Positions 33,350-44,174 of a stretch of 64,000 nt of DNA are shown here, piece by piece. Source of the DNA: Elymus sibiricus (taxonomy: Eukaryota > Streptophyta > Magnoliopsida > Poales > Poaceae). Numbering within the stretch: position 1 is the first letter of the stretch; each line of letters begins with the position of its first letter. The stretch spans positions 30,678,781 through 30,742,780 of the forward strand of contig CM077664.1 of the NCBI GenBank assembly GCA_039707655.1, read 5' to 3'. The position numbers and the translations under genes were made by a program. The notes under the pieces are model-generated. The model did not search any database. It saw nothing but the letters and a program-made list of their open reading frames with translations, and was not told where the DNA came from.

Positions 33350-33775
33350 GCCACACTATGATTCGAGAACAATCACATCATCAGTACTATCGTAAAGATT
33401 TGTGTTAACTGTTGACTTCAGATCTGACAGATTCTGTAGTGCAAATACGTAGCGCGCTCTTCTCCTTAACCATTGTCGCTCGAGGGTGATCGGCACAAAA
33501 CAATGCCTCGGAGGACGGTCCAAGTAGCGCAGGTAAGAGAGAGGGATGCGAGGAGGAGGCGGTGAGAAGATCAGTGATGTCCGACCCCTCAGGTGACAAT
33601 GGCGGTGGCAGTGGCCGGCGACTTCAATAATGCACGTGAGCCCGGCGTCTCCGATCTGATCTTGGAGCGGACATGGCGGTGGTAGGAGGCTCGGATGCCG
33701 TGGGTGGTTATGAGGGAGGAGATGCAATCACGGGATTTCGGGAGAGGTGGTGTGCATGAGTTATGGGATCTTCGA
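33350..33775 (-). repeat. Left arm of inverted block: copy of the 5' UTR exon of the Ulp1-like gene
   Basis: On the minus strand from about 33748 the sequence CTCTCCCGAAATCCC, CTCCTCCCTCATAACCACCC, GGCATCCG-GCCTCCTACCACC, AAGATCAGATCGGAG and CTGAGGGGTCGGAC runs parallel to 36030-36190. So the 5' UTR region of the Ulp1-like gene exists twice, head to head. A frame of 123 codons here is weak and may not be coding. It may be the relic of a second, divergent gene. Confidence 0.6.
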
Positions 33776-33889
33776 ACATATATCACCAGGATTACAAAAA
33801 AAAACATTATGTTGTGCTAAAAAATACATTTTGTAAGGGCTAAACTAGGTTTCCGGTTTCAAACAAGTATGAACGATATATAATTCAAA

Positions 33890-35310
33890 ATTTGACCTTA
33901 TCCATTTTCCAACTTTCTTTCAGTACATGCCATGACCAAATCAAGCAAGCATGCAAAATGGTTTTCAGTTTAGCCAAGTTTTCCATTTTCTGGAAATTTT
34001 TCGGTCCAAAATGCCCGAATGTGGCTGGACGTGACAACACTAGCAATCATTGCTGAAAATGGTTCAAACTAGGCATGGAGGCCTACAATGGCCATGAATT
34101 GTCACCCCAAAAAAGTTGGGTTGATTTAAGATATGTCAAGAAACCATCATGTGCTTTCGGAGGGTGCCAGGCAAGCCCGGAAGGGCGAGTCTGGGAGCAC
34201 CTCCATATTAAAACCCTACACAAATGATCCCAACTTTTTTCATGACCTCCTATGAGAAAATCAAGCAACCATGCAAAAATGGTTCTCTGTTTAGACAATT
34301 TTTCCATGTTCTGGAATTATTTTTATCGAAAATGGCCGAAAACTGGCCGCACGTGACAATACTTGCAAACTTTACTGAAAATGGTTCAAACTTGGCATGG
34401 AGGACTAACATGACCAGGAGTTGTTACCCCAAAAAGTTGGGTTGATTTCAGAAAGGTCAAGAAACCAGCATGTGCTCTCAGAGGGTGCCAGGTTAGCCCC
34501 CGGAAGGGCGCGTATTGGAGCACCTCCGTGTTTACAATATATACAAGTGATGCCAACTTTATTTCATGACCTCCCATGAGAAAATCAAGCATGCATTCAC
34601 AATGGTTTTCAATTTGGCCAACATTTTAATCCTTTTTTCAATTTTCGAGCGAAAAAGACCAATAAACATCTCCTGCATGGTGTACCACCCCTAGACACCC
34701 TTCGAAAGGGGGTGGCACATGATGCGTTACACTTTGTTTGTCTTAGGGTGGACCTAGTTGACACACCAACCCTAGTTGGATCATTGGGCTACAACGGATT
34801 CCATCCCGTAGAATCGATCAGGTACATCAGCTGCCCCCGTCCAGAACCTTCCTGCTACACTCTCCACTTTGTGAAGCAAGTACATCATCAAAGATGTGAA
34901 ATTCCACCAAGCTTTTTCAATGCATTCCATGACCAAATCAAGCAAGCATGCAAAATGCTATTCAGTTTACACAAAATTTACCATTTTACTATAATTTTTC
35001 CGGTCGAAAATACCCGAAAAGTGGCCGCACGTGACAAAACTTGCAAACTTTGCAGAAAATGGTTCAAACTTGCCATGGAGGCCTAACATGGCCTTGAATT
35101 GTGACCCCAAAAAGTTGGGTTGATTTCAGACAGGTCAGGAAAGCAGCATGTGCTCTAAGAGGGTGCCAGGCTCGGCCGGAAGGGCGTGTCTCGGGGAACC
35201 TCCATGTTCACACCATCTTGATATGATGTGGACTTTATTTCATGGCCTCCCATGACCAAATGAAGCAAGAATGCACAATGGTTTTCAGTTTGCACTAGTT
35301 TTTCCATTTT
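33890..35310 (+). repeat. About 325-bp tandem units (four to five diverged copies)
   Basis: Each unit carries, in order, CATGACCAAATCAAGCAAGC, ATGCAAAATGGTTTTCAG, TTTCCATTTTCTGGAA, TGGCCGCACGTGACAA, GAAAATGGTTCAAAC, CCCCAAAAAGTTGGGTTGAT and GGGTGCCAGG....GGAAGGGCG. Units begin near 33930, 34240, 34570, 34925 and 35255. The fourth carries an insertion (about 34690-34905). No coding frame. Part of the same unit recurs inverted at 35480-35940. Confidence 0.75.
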
Positions 35311-35337
35311 CTAAACCCTAAACCCTAAACCCTAAAC
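35311..35337 (+). repeat. Interstitial telomere-like tract (CTAAACC)3.9
   Basis: CTAAACC repeated three times plus CTAAAC, the plant telomere repeat in phase. It lies exactly where the 325-bp units change from direct to inverted orientation. Too short for a telomere. It could be a break-repair scar or a telo-box-like promoter element. Confidence 0.85.
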
Positions 35338-35999
35338 GGAGGCAGTGGATGTACCTCATCGACTCTATGGGATGGAATCAAGTGTGGACCAATGCTCCAA
35401 CTTGGTTTGGTGTGTCAATTAGGTCCACCCTAAGGCAAAGAAACTTGAAGGCATCATGTGGTACCCCTTTCGATGGATGTTTAGGGGGGTAGACCGTTTG
35501 GGAGCTATTTATTGGTATATTTCAATCGAAAAATGAAAAAAACATCAAAATGCTGTCTAACCTTTAAACCATTGTGCATGCATGCTTGATTTGGTCATGG
35601 GATGCCATGAAAAGAACTTGGAATCCTTTGTAGATGGTGTAGACAAGGAGGTGGCCCGAGACGCGCCCTTCCGGACTAGCCTAGCACTCTCCGAAAGCAC
35701 ATGCTGGTTTATTGACCTATATGAAATCAACCCAACTTTGTAGGGTTACAATCCATGGCCATGTTAGGGATACATGCCAAGTTTGAAACCTTTTCAACTA
35801 AGTTTGCAAGTTTTGTCACGTGCGGCCAGTTTTCGGGCATTTTGGACCGAAAAAATTCAAGAAAATGGAATTCTTGTCTAAACTAAAAAGCATTTTGCAT
35901 GCTAGATTGTTTTGGTCATGGGATTACATGGAAAATAGTAGAGATCATTTGTATTTCTTTCTGAACACCATATTCATTTTTTTTTGGGAATAATAGCTG
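35338..35999 (-). repeat. Inverted copies of the 325-bp unit and its insertion
   Basis: Contains reverse-orientation blocks: GGGATGGAATCAAGTGTGGA (matches the 34795 insertion region), GCATGCTTGATTTGGTCATG, GACGCGCCCTTCCGG, AAATCAACCCAACTTTGTAG and TTTTGTCACGTGCGGCCAG. Together with 33350-35310 it forms a large imperfect inverted repeat. Confidence 0.7.
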
Positions 36000-36318
36000 C
36001 TAATGTTGCAACCTCCCATAACTAACGCCGCCCAACTCTCCCGAAATCCCATGATTACAGCTCCTCCCTCGTAACCACCCGCGGCATCCGGGCCTCCTAC
36101 CACCTCCCACGACCGCTGCAAGATCAGATCGGAGCCGCCGGCCACCCCCCACCGGGAACGTGACCTGAGGGGTCGGACGGCACTGCTGTTGTCACCGCCT
36201 CCTACTCGCATCAATGCGCCGCTGCTCCTGTTGCAGGCGTCGAGCGCGATACAGCCACCTGTATTGTGCGACGCACTATCCCCCAGCAGCAATTAGCCGC
36301 CACCGTCTCCGACAGAAG
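36000..36318 (+). promoter_or_regulatory. Probable 5' UTR exon of the Ulp1-like gene
   Basis: GC-rich leader ending GACAGAAG|GTATTA, a plausible donor. A matching acceptor TTCCATACGTGCCAG precedes GAAAATGG at 36733, four bases before the start codon. The intervening 36319-36732 would be a leader intron with no other content. It is duplicated inverted at 33350-33775. Confidence 0.5.
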
Positions 36319-36736
36319 GTATTACCTAATCATAGCTCTTATTAATCTTTCTCAGCCGCACGTCTACTAGTTAAACCCTCATAGGATTTGCACAATTTAT
36401 TCCAGTCGGCATGATATTATCGTAATCATTTTCTCCAAATCAATCTTGTCAATCCGAACACTACACGAACGTGGAAAGAGGTAATACCACAACAACAGAT
36501 GGTTATCTCTTGCATGAAATAACATGTCATATGTTTAAGAAATCTGAAACCCTAGTTAAACTGTGCTAATTTTATGCATGAACAAAATCGGTAGTGTGCT
36601 TATACTTACAAGTGGTTCATATGATAAAAAAAAGTCATCCATACCTGATATAAGATTTTAATTTGTTATACATTTGTCAATATTAAGTTCAAATTAATTG
36701 ACCCAGTTTTGCTTTTGTTCCATACGTGCCAGGAAA

Positions 36737-39700
36737 ATGGAAACTACAGCTAAAAGTACTGCTAATGGAGAAAAACACTTCTCTGAAATGACCGATGAGG
36801 TCCGTAATTGACATTTTGTTTTCAAACTTTTCGTACATTTACTTCTTTCATAGTCGCTAAAATCTAATGCCACTTTGCAGGAACTATTTGCGAAGCACGC
36901 TCATATGAAGTTAGCATGCTCACCGTCAAGGTTCGCCAAAACCATTGACATGTTATCACCAAAATACATAGAGTCCATCATAACAAATACCGGTCTTGGG
37001 GGTCTAACCAAGATGCATGACTTTAATCTCCGGTGCATGATGTTGGTAAGACTAGCCAAGAGCTTAGATAGTGAGACGGCGTCGATTACCATAGGTAAAA
37101 CGCCATTCCTATCACCGCAGAGGACGTGCACCATATATTTGGCCTTGCGATAGAAGGGGAGGATATTGATAAAAAGCTGCAAAGCACAGCAGATCCAAAA
37201 TTGTTTAACACATATCAAAACAATGGGGTAATTTCGGTGTCTAACCTTGAGAATGCGATCAGACTTTCCAAAACTCCGGACGAAGATTTCCTGGTGCGGT
37301 TCGTTCTGTATGCAATCGGTACTGTTTTAGCACCAATAGCACAATCTTATGTCGACGCGAAATATCTTAAACTTGTTGCGGATATTAAAAGCATTCGAAG
37401 ATTGAACTGGGGATGTTTCACACTGAATAACTTGTTCACGTCCCTTTACAAATTTAACAATCTTGATCAAGTATCCCTACAAGGAAATCTACCCCTGCTC
37501 CAGGTTAGTGCTACATCACTAGTTAACATTCTACAATTGTTGTTCTGTTGTCTATCTCTCTATACTGATGAAGTAATGTATTGTGTAGATTTGGTACTGG
37601 GAGCACGTGCGTACTGGCAAATTGATGTATCCTAGTATACCCCCATCATTGGTCGCACGATGGGATGAAAGCACGTCAAAAATAAGAACAGAAGCTTACA
37701 ACACAGGAGGTCTTCATAAAGGACTGGTATGTTTCTAGATTTGACCCTTGTATAACCGGTTATTTATTTGCTACTAATGATTCATTCTACCTGATTCAAA
37801 GGTTGTGATGGAAATTTGTGCTCGACATCCACAGGCCGACAATAGAAATGATCCACGAAGCAATAATTTTGTACATGTGGATGAACATGATTCGTATCAA
37901 GCACAATCACAGGGTCAAAATATGAGTAGCCAGCAAGTAAGCCCTTCGAAGACAATTTTTTTTCGAATACCACTAAAAGGTCGCATTGAACCTCATTCAT
38001 TTAGCTTTGTTCTCAACGGGGTGTTACTTTGTTTGCATAGGTGGAAATGATAGTTGCAGCCATGAATGCACATTTTTCTGAACAAGAAAAGAAGATAGGC
38101 AGACAGCTAATGGAACTTGAGCACAGATTTGACGCGAAATTCCTCACCATGAGTGAAGAGTTAATCGACCTTAAGACTAAATCTGCCAGTAATCCTAGGA
38201 TCTCGATGGCCGAGGATGAAATTAAAGACTTAAGGAGGGAACTGCAGGTATGTCATGGTGTCCATTTTTTATTTTTATGAATATGTTCCTCCATATTCAT
38301 TATTGTTTATATTGTAACAGGAATTAAAAAACCAAATTAAAGGCAGCCGACAATCCGTGTCACAGAAAGCAGGCGTCGAGGTGATAATTATGGCCCCACA
38401 CGTACCTACTATTAACAAACTACTTCTAAGCGACCATTTTTTAATGTAGGAACAAGTCAATGTGCGAAGTGAATCCTTCACAGCAACTCCTAAGTTTGAC
38501 GCATCCACGGCACATACTTCGACTCCAACACCAAGTGCAAGACACGTCTTGCCAAACAAGGAGGATCCTCGAATCACACCGTCGAAGCCTCTGTTTTATA
38601 ATAATTACAAGCTGACAGACGAGGACTTAGAGGCAGCCGTTTTCATACGCAGAACACACGACCCTGTTGAAGTAGCTCTAATCGGAGACATTCCCCTCAC
38701 AGCGGGAAAACTCAAGCGAAATTTGAAGAACGAATACATCTATGATGATGTAAGCCCCTTGTACTCCATTGTACATCAAGTATTGGAACTGCTAGCGTAT
38801 TATTATATGATTACAAATTTGGCAGGTTATTATGGCGTATGCTCACATCACCGGAGTTGAGAATGATACTACGTCAATCATATCATACTACGTCAATCAT
38901 ATCCCCCACTGAAACCAGAAAGCTATTAGAATCAAATGGGGTTAATCCTAGGGGACGTGGAAGCTCGTGGGTTGCTCGTGTTGCAAATAAATTTGTAGGA
39001 CGCAGAAAGGTACCCGTTTTTCTCACTTTCATATTTCGTATAGATAGTGTAGACGAAACATTTCAGGGGTCCCCCGAACCATAATTGTTTCGCATATATA
39101 AATTATTCCGTGCAATGAGTCCGCTTTTATTTTACGGCAGGTGCACATCCCATTGAATGTACATAGTAACCACTGGATGCTAATGCTGTTTAATTTCGAC
39201 AAAGAAGAGATTCAAATCCTAAACTCCTTGAAAGATCATTTTGACAAGGAGAAGGAAACTGCTCTTGTAAGTGTTCTCTTGCTGCCTCTTTACCGTCGCA
39301 TGGCACATGAACTCCCAAATCACCGTAACCCTTTGTAAAACTCGTATTATGCTAGGTGGAGTCGATTTAGAACTGCATCGACGAAGCAGTGAAGGATGGC
39401 TTGGTAACACCAGCTAAGCCCATCAAATTTGCCGAGTTGGAGGTAGTACGCTATGACAACATACCACAACAGAAGGACGGGTACGTACAACCTCCTAAAT
39501 TATTCCTCGCCAACACGTCCAAGTTTACTAAACTTAAACTAAACCCTGCAGGCATTCATGTGCGCTGTTCACACTGAAGTACATGTTGACATGGAACGGT
39601 GTAGATTTTACCGAGAATTTGGAGCAGGTCAGTCAAACACTATATTTAATTTGAAATATCTTTTGCCTCAATGTTGTGCTGACATATGTGTCACTTATCA

Positions 39701-40001
39701 AATATAGTCACAGATAGAGATTTTCAGCTGGAAAATAGTTTCAAGCCTGCTGCGTTCAAATTGCAACAGTCTTCGCCTCGATTCATACAAGTACCCCATA
39801 ACGGTTAGCGATACAGCACGGATATTTCATTTTTTTCATAGGTCTCATGATTTGAACGAATGCACCGATGTCTGCTGTACAGAAGGAGGCGTACGAAGCC
39901 CATGTTGCATCGCAACCTAAGGGTTCAGAAGACGACGTCCAAGAAATGAACGAACCTATTCTTTGCAACCAAACAGACACGTCGAGCTCCCAAAAGGATC
40001 C
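36737..40001 (+). pseudogene. Ulp1/C48 cysteine protease-like gene, exons 1-13 (part), several breaks
   Basis: Exons by GT-AG junctions: 36737-36799, 36881-37503, 37589-37726, 37802-37936, 38041-38247, 38321-38380, 38450-38749, 38826-39009, 39141-39266, 39356-39480, 39552-39627, 39708-39803, 39883-40001 (continued at 47477). Almost all introns are phase 0. The N-terminal part resembles the plant-mobile-domain-like region of these proteins (FAKTIDMLS, GLGGLTKMHD, ITAEDVHHIFGLAIEG, then IWYWEHVRTGKLMYPS). Exons 5-6 form a coiled coil. The protease part shows VHIPLNVHSNHW (His), QILNSL where Asp is usual, QQKDG and SCALF (Cys). Breaks: one-base frame change near 37097-37102, a 19-bp tandem duplication 38866-38903, TAG at 39368-39370, and retrotransposon E after 40001. 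The ancestral product would be about 814 residues. The family processes SUMO-like proteins and is often carried by plant transposons; this copy is dead. Confidence 0.8.
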
Positions 40002-41685
40002 TAATACGTCTCCAACGTATCTATAATTTATGAAGTATTCATGCCATGTTTATTATAGTTTTGTATGATTTTGGTGCACTTTTATATGGCTTTTATTTGA
40101 TTTTTATGGACTAACATATTGACCTAGTGCCCAGTGCCAGTTGTTGTTTTCTGCTTGTTTTTGGTTTTCCAGAAAATCCATATCAAATGAAATCCAAATG
40201 CAGCGAAACTTTTTGACAATTTTTTCTGGAAGGAAATGGACCTAGGAAGCTTCGGGGAAGCAGCAGAAGAGCCACAGGGGCCCCACGAGCCACCTGGGCG
40301 CGCCTGCCCCCCCCCCCAGGCGCACCCTGGTGCCTCGTGGCCCCCCTGTGGCACCTCTTTGCGTGATTCCAACGCTGAAAAATCATATATATTCAGAAAC
40401 CCCCGAAAGTTAACCTAGATGAGTTTTTACGCCGCCGCAAGCCTCTGTACCTCCATGATCTAATCTACAGCCCTTTTCCGGCACCCTACCGCAGGGGGGA
40501 ATCATCACCGGAGGCCATCTTCATCATCCTGGCGGTCTCCATGACGAGGAGGGAGTAGTTCACCCTCGGGGCTGAGGGTTTGTACTAGTAGCTATGTGTT
40601 TGATCTCTCTCTCTCTCGTGTTCTTGATTTGGCACGATCTTGATGTATCGCGAGCTTTGTTAATATAGTTGGATCATATGGTGTTTCTTCCCTCTCTATC
40701 CTTGTTGTGATGAATCGAATCTTTTCCCTTTGAGGTTTCGTTATTATTGGATTGAATATTTCAGGTTTGAGAACACTTGATGTATGTCTTGCATATGAAT
40801 ACCCATGGTGACAATGGTGTATTATATTGATTCACTTGATATATGTTTTGGCACTCAACTCGCGGATTCCCGTGGTGACATTGGGGTAATCTATGCATAG
40901 GGGTTGATGCACGTTTTCATTATCTTTTCTCTGATAGAAACTTTGGGGTGCTCCTTGGAGTTCTTTGTGTGGATTGAATATTATGATTATGAAGTTGTTA
41001 GATGCATATCGTATAATCAACTCACGAATACTTGTGGTGACATTGGAGTATCAAGGTGACATTAGAGTTGGTTGATGTGTATCATATGGTGTTATTTTAG
41101 TACGAACTCTAGGGCTGTTTGTGACACTTATAGGAATAGCTCCATAGGTCGATCGGAAAGGATAACTTTGAGGTGGTTTCGTACCCTACAAACAATTTCT
41201 ATCTTATGTTCTCCGCTAATAGGAACTTGGGAGTGATTTTTTATCGCACGTTGAGGGATGGTTATATGATCCAATTATATTAGCATTGTTGAGAGATTGC
41301 ACTAACGAAAGTATGAACCCTAGGCCTTGTTTTTAAGCATTGCAATACCGTTTGTGCTCACTTTTGTTACTTGCTACCTTGCTGTTTTTATATTTTCAGA
41401 TTACAAAAACCTATATCTACTATCCACACTACACTTTTATCACCATCTCTTCGCCGAACTAGTGCACCTATACAATTTACCATTGTATTGGGTGTGTTGG
41501 GGACACAAGAGATTTCTTGTATTTGGTTGCAGGGTTGTTTGAGAGATACCATCTTCAACCTACGCCTCCCACGGATTGATAAACCTTAGGTCATCCACTT
41601 GAGGGAAAATTGCTACTGTCCTACAAAACTCTGCGCTTGGAGGCCCAACACGAGTCTACAAGAATAAGTTGTGTAGTAGACATCA
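40002..41685 (+). repeat. 5' LTR of E
   Basis: Starts with the family palindrome-like GATACGTCTCCAACGTATC (first G mutated to A) and ends GTGTAGTAGACATCA. A GC-rich hairpin with a run of C in the loop is at about 40275-40350. Confidence 0.92.
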
Positions 41686-41695
41686 AGCTCTTTTC

Positions 41696-41713
41696 TGGCG
41701 CTGTTACCGGGGA
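41696..41713 (+). promoter_or_regulatory. Primer binding site of E (tRNA-Asp type)
   Basis: TGGCGCTGTTACCGGGGA has two mismatches to the tRNA-Asp complement TGGCGCCGTTGCCGGGGA and lies 10 bases after the LTR. Confidence 0.8.
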
Positions 41714-41810
41714 GGTGAGTGCTTGAAGGTATATCTTTAGATCTTGCAATGGAATCTTTTAGTTTCTTGTTTTATCACTAGTTTGGTTTATAAAATAAAA
41801 CTACAAAAAA

Positions 41811-42707
41811 ATGGAATTGAGGTTGCCTCATATTATTCGTCTTTATAATGTCTTTCTTGAAAATGATGGATCGGAAAATTGTGCTCAATTAATAGAAGAA
41901 GAATTCGATAAAATGTTTGGCATAAAATCTTTGAATGATGAGCATGATTGCAATGTTGCTAGTATGAATTCTTTGAATATCCATGATCCTAATGATATGC
42001 AAAACTACAAGCTTGGGGACGCTATGTTTGATGAAGATGATATTTTTAGTCCCCCAAGTTTTGATGAGAAAATTTATAATGATGATTGCATGCCTCCTAT
42101 TTATGATGATTATAATTATAAAAGTGGATTTGGAGAGGTCATGACTTTATTTAAAGATGATTCCACTATTTTGGAAGAGGTTTCAATTGATTATGACAAC
42201 AAAGTTGCTATCTATGATGATTATTGTGATGACATGTATGCTATAAAGAATAATGATAACCACGAAACTTGTCATCATGATTTTAATTTTCAATTGGATT
42301 ATGCCAATCAAGTATCTCATGATAGTTATTTTGTTGAGTTTGCTCCCACTATTATTGATGAGAATAAAATTGTTTATGTGGAGAGTAATAAAAATCCTAT
42401 GCTTGTGGATCATGAAAAGAATGCTTTATGTGAAAGTTATATTGTTGAATTCATTCATGATGCTACTGAAAATTATTATGAGAGAGGATCATATGCTTGT
42501 AGGTGTTGCAATAATATCAAGTTTCCTCTTTATGTGTTGAAAGTTTTGAAGTTATACTTGTTTTGCCTTCCTATGCTAGTTGATTCTTGCTCCTATAAAA
42601 TATTTTCTCACAAAATCCCTATGCATAGGAAGTGGGTTAGGCTTAAATGGGCTTGTCATATGCTTCATGATGCTCCCATTATGTTTCAATTATTCACTTT
42701 TATGTGA
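41811..42707 (+). CDS. Intact ORF of retrotransposon E, MELRLPH type, unknown function (298 aa)
   Basis: Starts MELRLPHIIRLYNVFLENDG 97 bases after the PBS. Strongly acidic first 180 residues (Asp/Asn/Tyr rich, with DDYNYKSGFGEVMTLFKDD and YDDYCDDMYA). Then a segment with HDATENYYERGSYACRCCNN and a basic C-terminus (HKIPMHRKWVRLKWACHML). The Cys cluster is not a standard gag CCHC knuckle, and no enzyme motif is visible. The same protein, broken by one stop, is in X. W and Y have unrelated proteins in this position. Function unknown; a structural or regulatory role in trans-mobilisation is only a guess. Confidence 0.75.
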   Translation: MELRLPHIIRLYNVFLENDGSENCAQLIEEEFDKMFGIKSLNDEHDCNVASMNSLNIHDPNDMQNYKLGDAMFDEDDIFSPPSFDEKIYNDDCMPPIYDDYNYKSGFGEVMTLFKDDSTILEEVSIDYDNKVAIYDDYCDDMYAIKNNDNHETCHHDFNFQLDYANQVSHDSYFVEFAPTIIDENKIVYVESNKNPMLVDHEKNALCESYIVEFIHDATENYYERGSYACRCCNNIKFPLYVLKVLKLYLFCLPMLVDSCSYKIFSHKIPMHRKWVRLKWACHMLHDAPIMFQLFTFM

Positions 42708-42752
42708 ACATATTTAAAATCATCATGCCTAACTAAAAAGGCATTAAAGAAA

Positions 42753-42777
42753 AGCGCTTGTTGGGAGACAACCCAAC
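42753..42777 (+). other. Conserved post-ORF hairpin motif (E copy)
   Basis: AGCGCTT then GTTGGGAGACAACCCAAC, identical in stem to X and one base different in the loop from Y and W. It starts 46 bases after the ORF stop. Confidence 0.7.
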
Positions 42778-43356
42778 ATTTATACCTACTGTTTTTGTGT
42801 GTTCACATGATTAATATACTGTAGTAATCATGTTTTATATGTTTTCTTTCAATAATGTGCCAAGTAAAGCCTTTGGGATAGTGTGGATACCTGTTGATTC
42901 GATTCTTAGCAAAAACAGAAACTTTTGCATCCAGTGGTGGAATTTATATTCTGTACTGGAGTGTGCGAAAATTCTGAAATTTTTACAGAGTATTGAGTTA
43001 CAAATTTTTTACGTTGTCCTAATTTTTCAGAATTTTTCTAAGTACAAAAGTATGGTTTTTAAATAGCTCACTACATGCTGTTTTGTTTTTGACAGATTCT
43101 GTTTTTATTGCATAGTTTGCTTGTTTTAGTGTTTCCATAGCTTATATTGAGTAATATAAATTGTGGAAATGATAGAATACAGTAGGCATTATGTGAGAAC
43201 AATTATGAAACTTGTCTTTACAGTACCTAAGTGGATGATTTATTTCTATCATACTAACCTATCTCACAAGTTCCGTTAAGTTTTGTGTGATTGAAGTTTT
43301 CAAGTTTTGGGTGAGATATCGATATGAGGAGAATAAGGAGTGGCAAGACCCTAAGC

Positions 43357-43439
43357 TTGGGGATGCCCAAGGCACCCCAATGTAATACTCAAGGAAGACT
43401 CAAGCGTCTAAGCTTGGGGATGCCCCGGAAGGCATCCCC
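43357..43439 (+). other. Paired GGGGATGCC hairpins, block 1
   Basis: 43357-43380 reads TTGGGGATGCC-CAA-GGCACCCCAA. 43416-43439 reads GGGGATGCC-CCGGAA-GGCATCCCC, a perfect 9-bp stem. Both are preceded by AAGC, so each repeats the polypurine tract sequence AGCTTGGGGATGC found at the true LTR border. Confidence 0.7.
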
Positions 43440-44092
43440 TCTTTCGTCTCCAACATTATCGGTAACCTTACTTGGAGCTATATTTTTATTCGTCACATGA
43501 TATGTGTTTTGCTCGGAGCATCATGTTATTTTGTTGAGATTTGCTTGATGTTATCAATAATAATGTTTAGTATCTTTTAGTTCAATAAAATGCCAATTAT
43601 AGCCTTTACCATGCTCAGTTTGCAAGTTCATGTGTTGCTGTTTGAAAACAGAAAGTTTTCTGTTATGTCCAGAATATTCCTGAATAGTCAGAACATGATA
43701 AAAAATCTGAAATTTTTACACAGTAAGAATGGATGAGTTCTCTGTCACGTGGTAATTTTTCAGAATTTTTGGAGTTAGGGAAGTATGAATTCTTATTCAC
43801 TCTTTACAGACTGTTCTGTTTTGGCAGATTGCTGTTATAGTTGCATTATTTGCATATGTTTGCTAGTTTAATGTTTCTATTTGTGGATAGGAGTATTAAA
43901 TATGCAGAGGAATTTAGTATGCAATGTTTAATTATAATTTTAGTGATATGTTACAGTAGAGAATGTTAAGGTTTTGAGTTGATTTATACTAACTTATCTC
44001 ACGAGTTCTTGTTGAGTTTTGTGTGGATGAAGTTTTAAGATTTAGGAGAAACCGTGATATGAGAGGAATTAAGGAGACACAAGAGCTCAAGC

Positions 44093-44174
44093 TTGGGGAT
44101 GCCCAAGGCATCCCAAGTTAATATTTCAAGAATTTTCAAGCATCTAAGCTTGGGGATGCCCCGGTAGGCATCCC
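44093..44174 (+). other. Paired GGGGATGCC hairpins, block 2
   Basis: 44093-44116 reads TTGGGGATGCC-CAA-GGCATCCCAA. 44153-44174 reads GGGATGCC-CCGGTA-GGCATCCC. Spacing and order are the same as in block 1, despite divergence of the sequence between. Confidence 0.7.

Noticed and set aside
35311..35337. True telomere or chromosome end
   Set aside because: Fewer than four repeat units with unique-type sequence on both sides.
36901..37218. Minus-strand 105-codon frame over exon 2 of the Ulp1-like gene
   Set aside because: Antisense shadow of a well-supported exon.
41327..41542. 71-codon frame MFLSIAIPFVLTF with a membrane-like start (also 47114-47329 and reversed 6961-7176)
   Set aside because: It lies wholly inside the LTR of this family. 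No start context or downstream gene, so a chance frame conserved by LTR identity.
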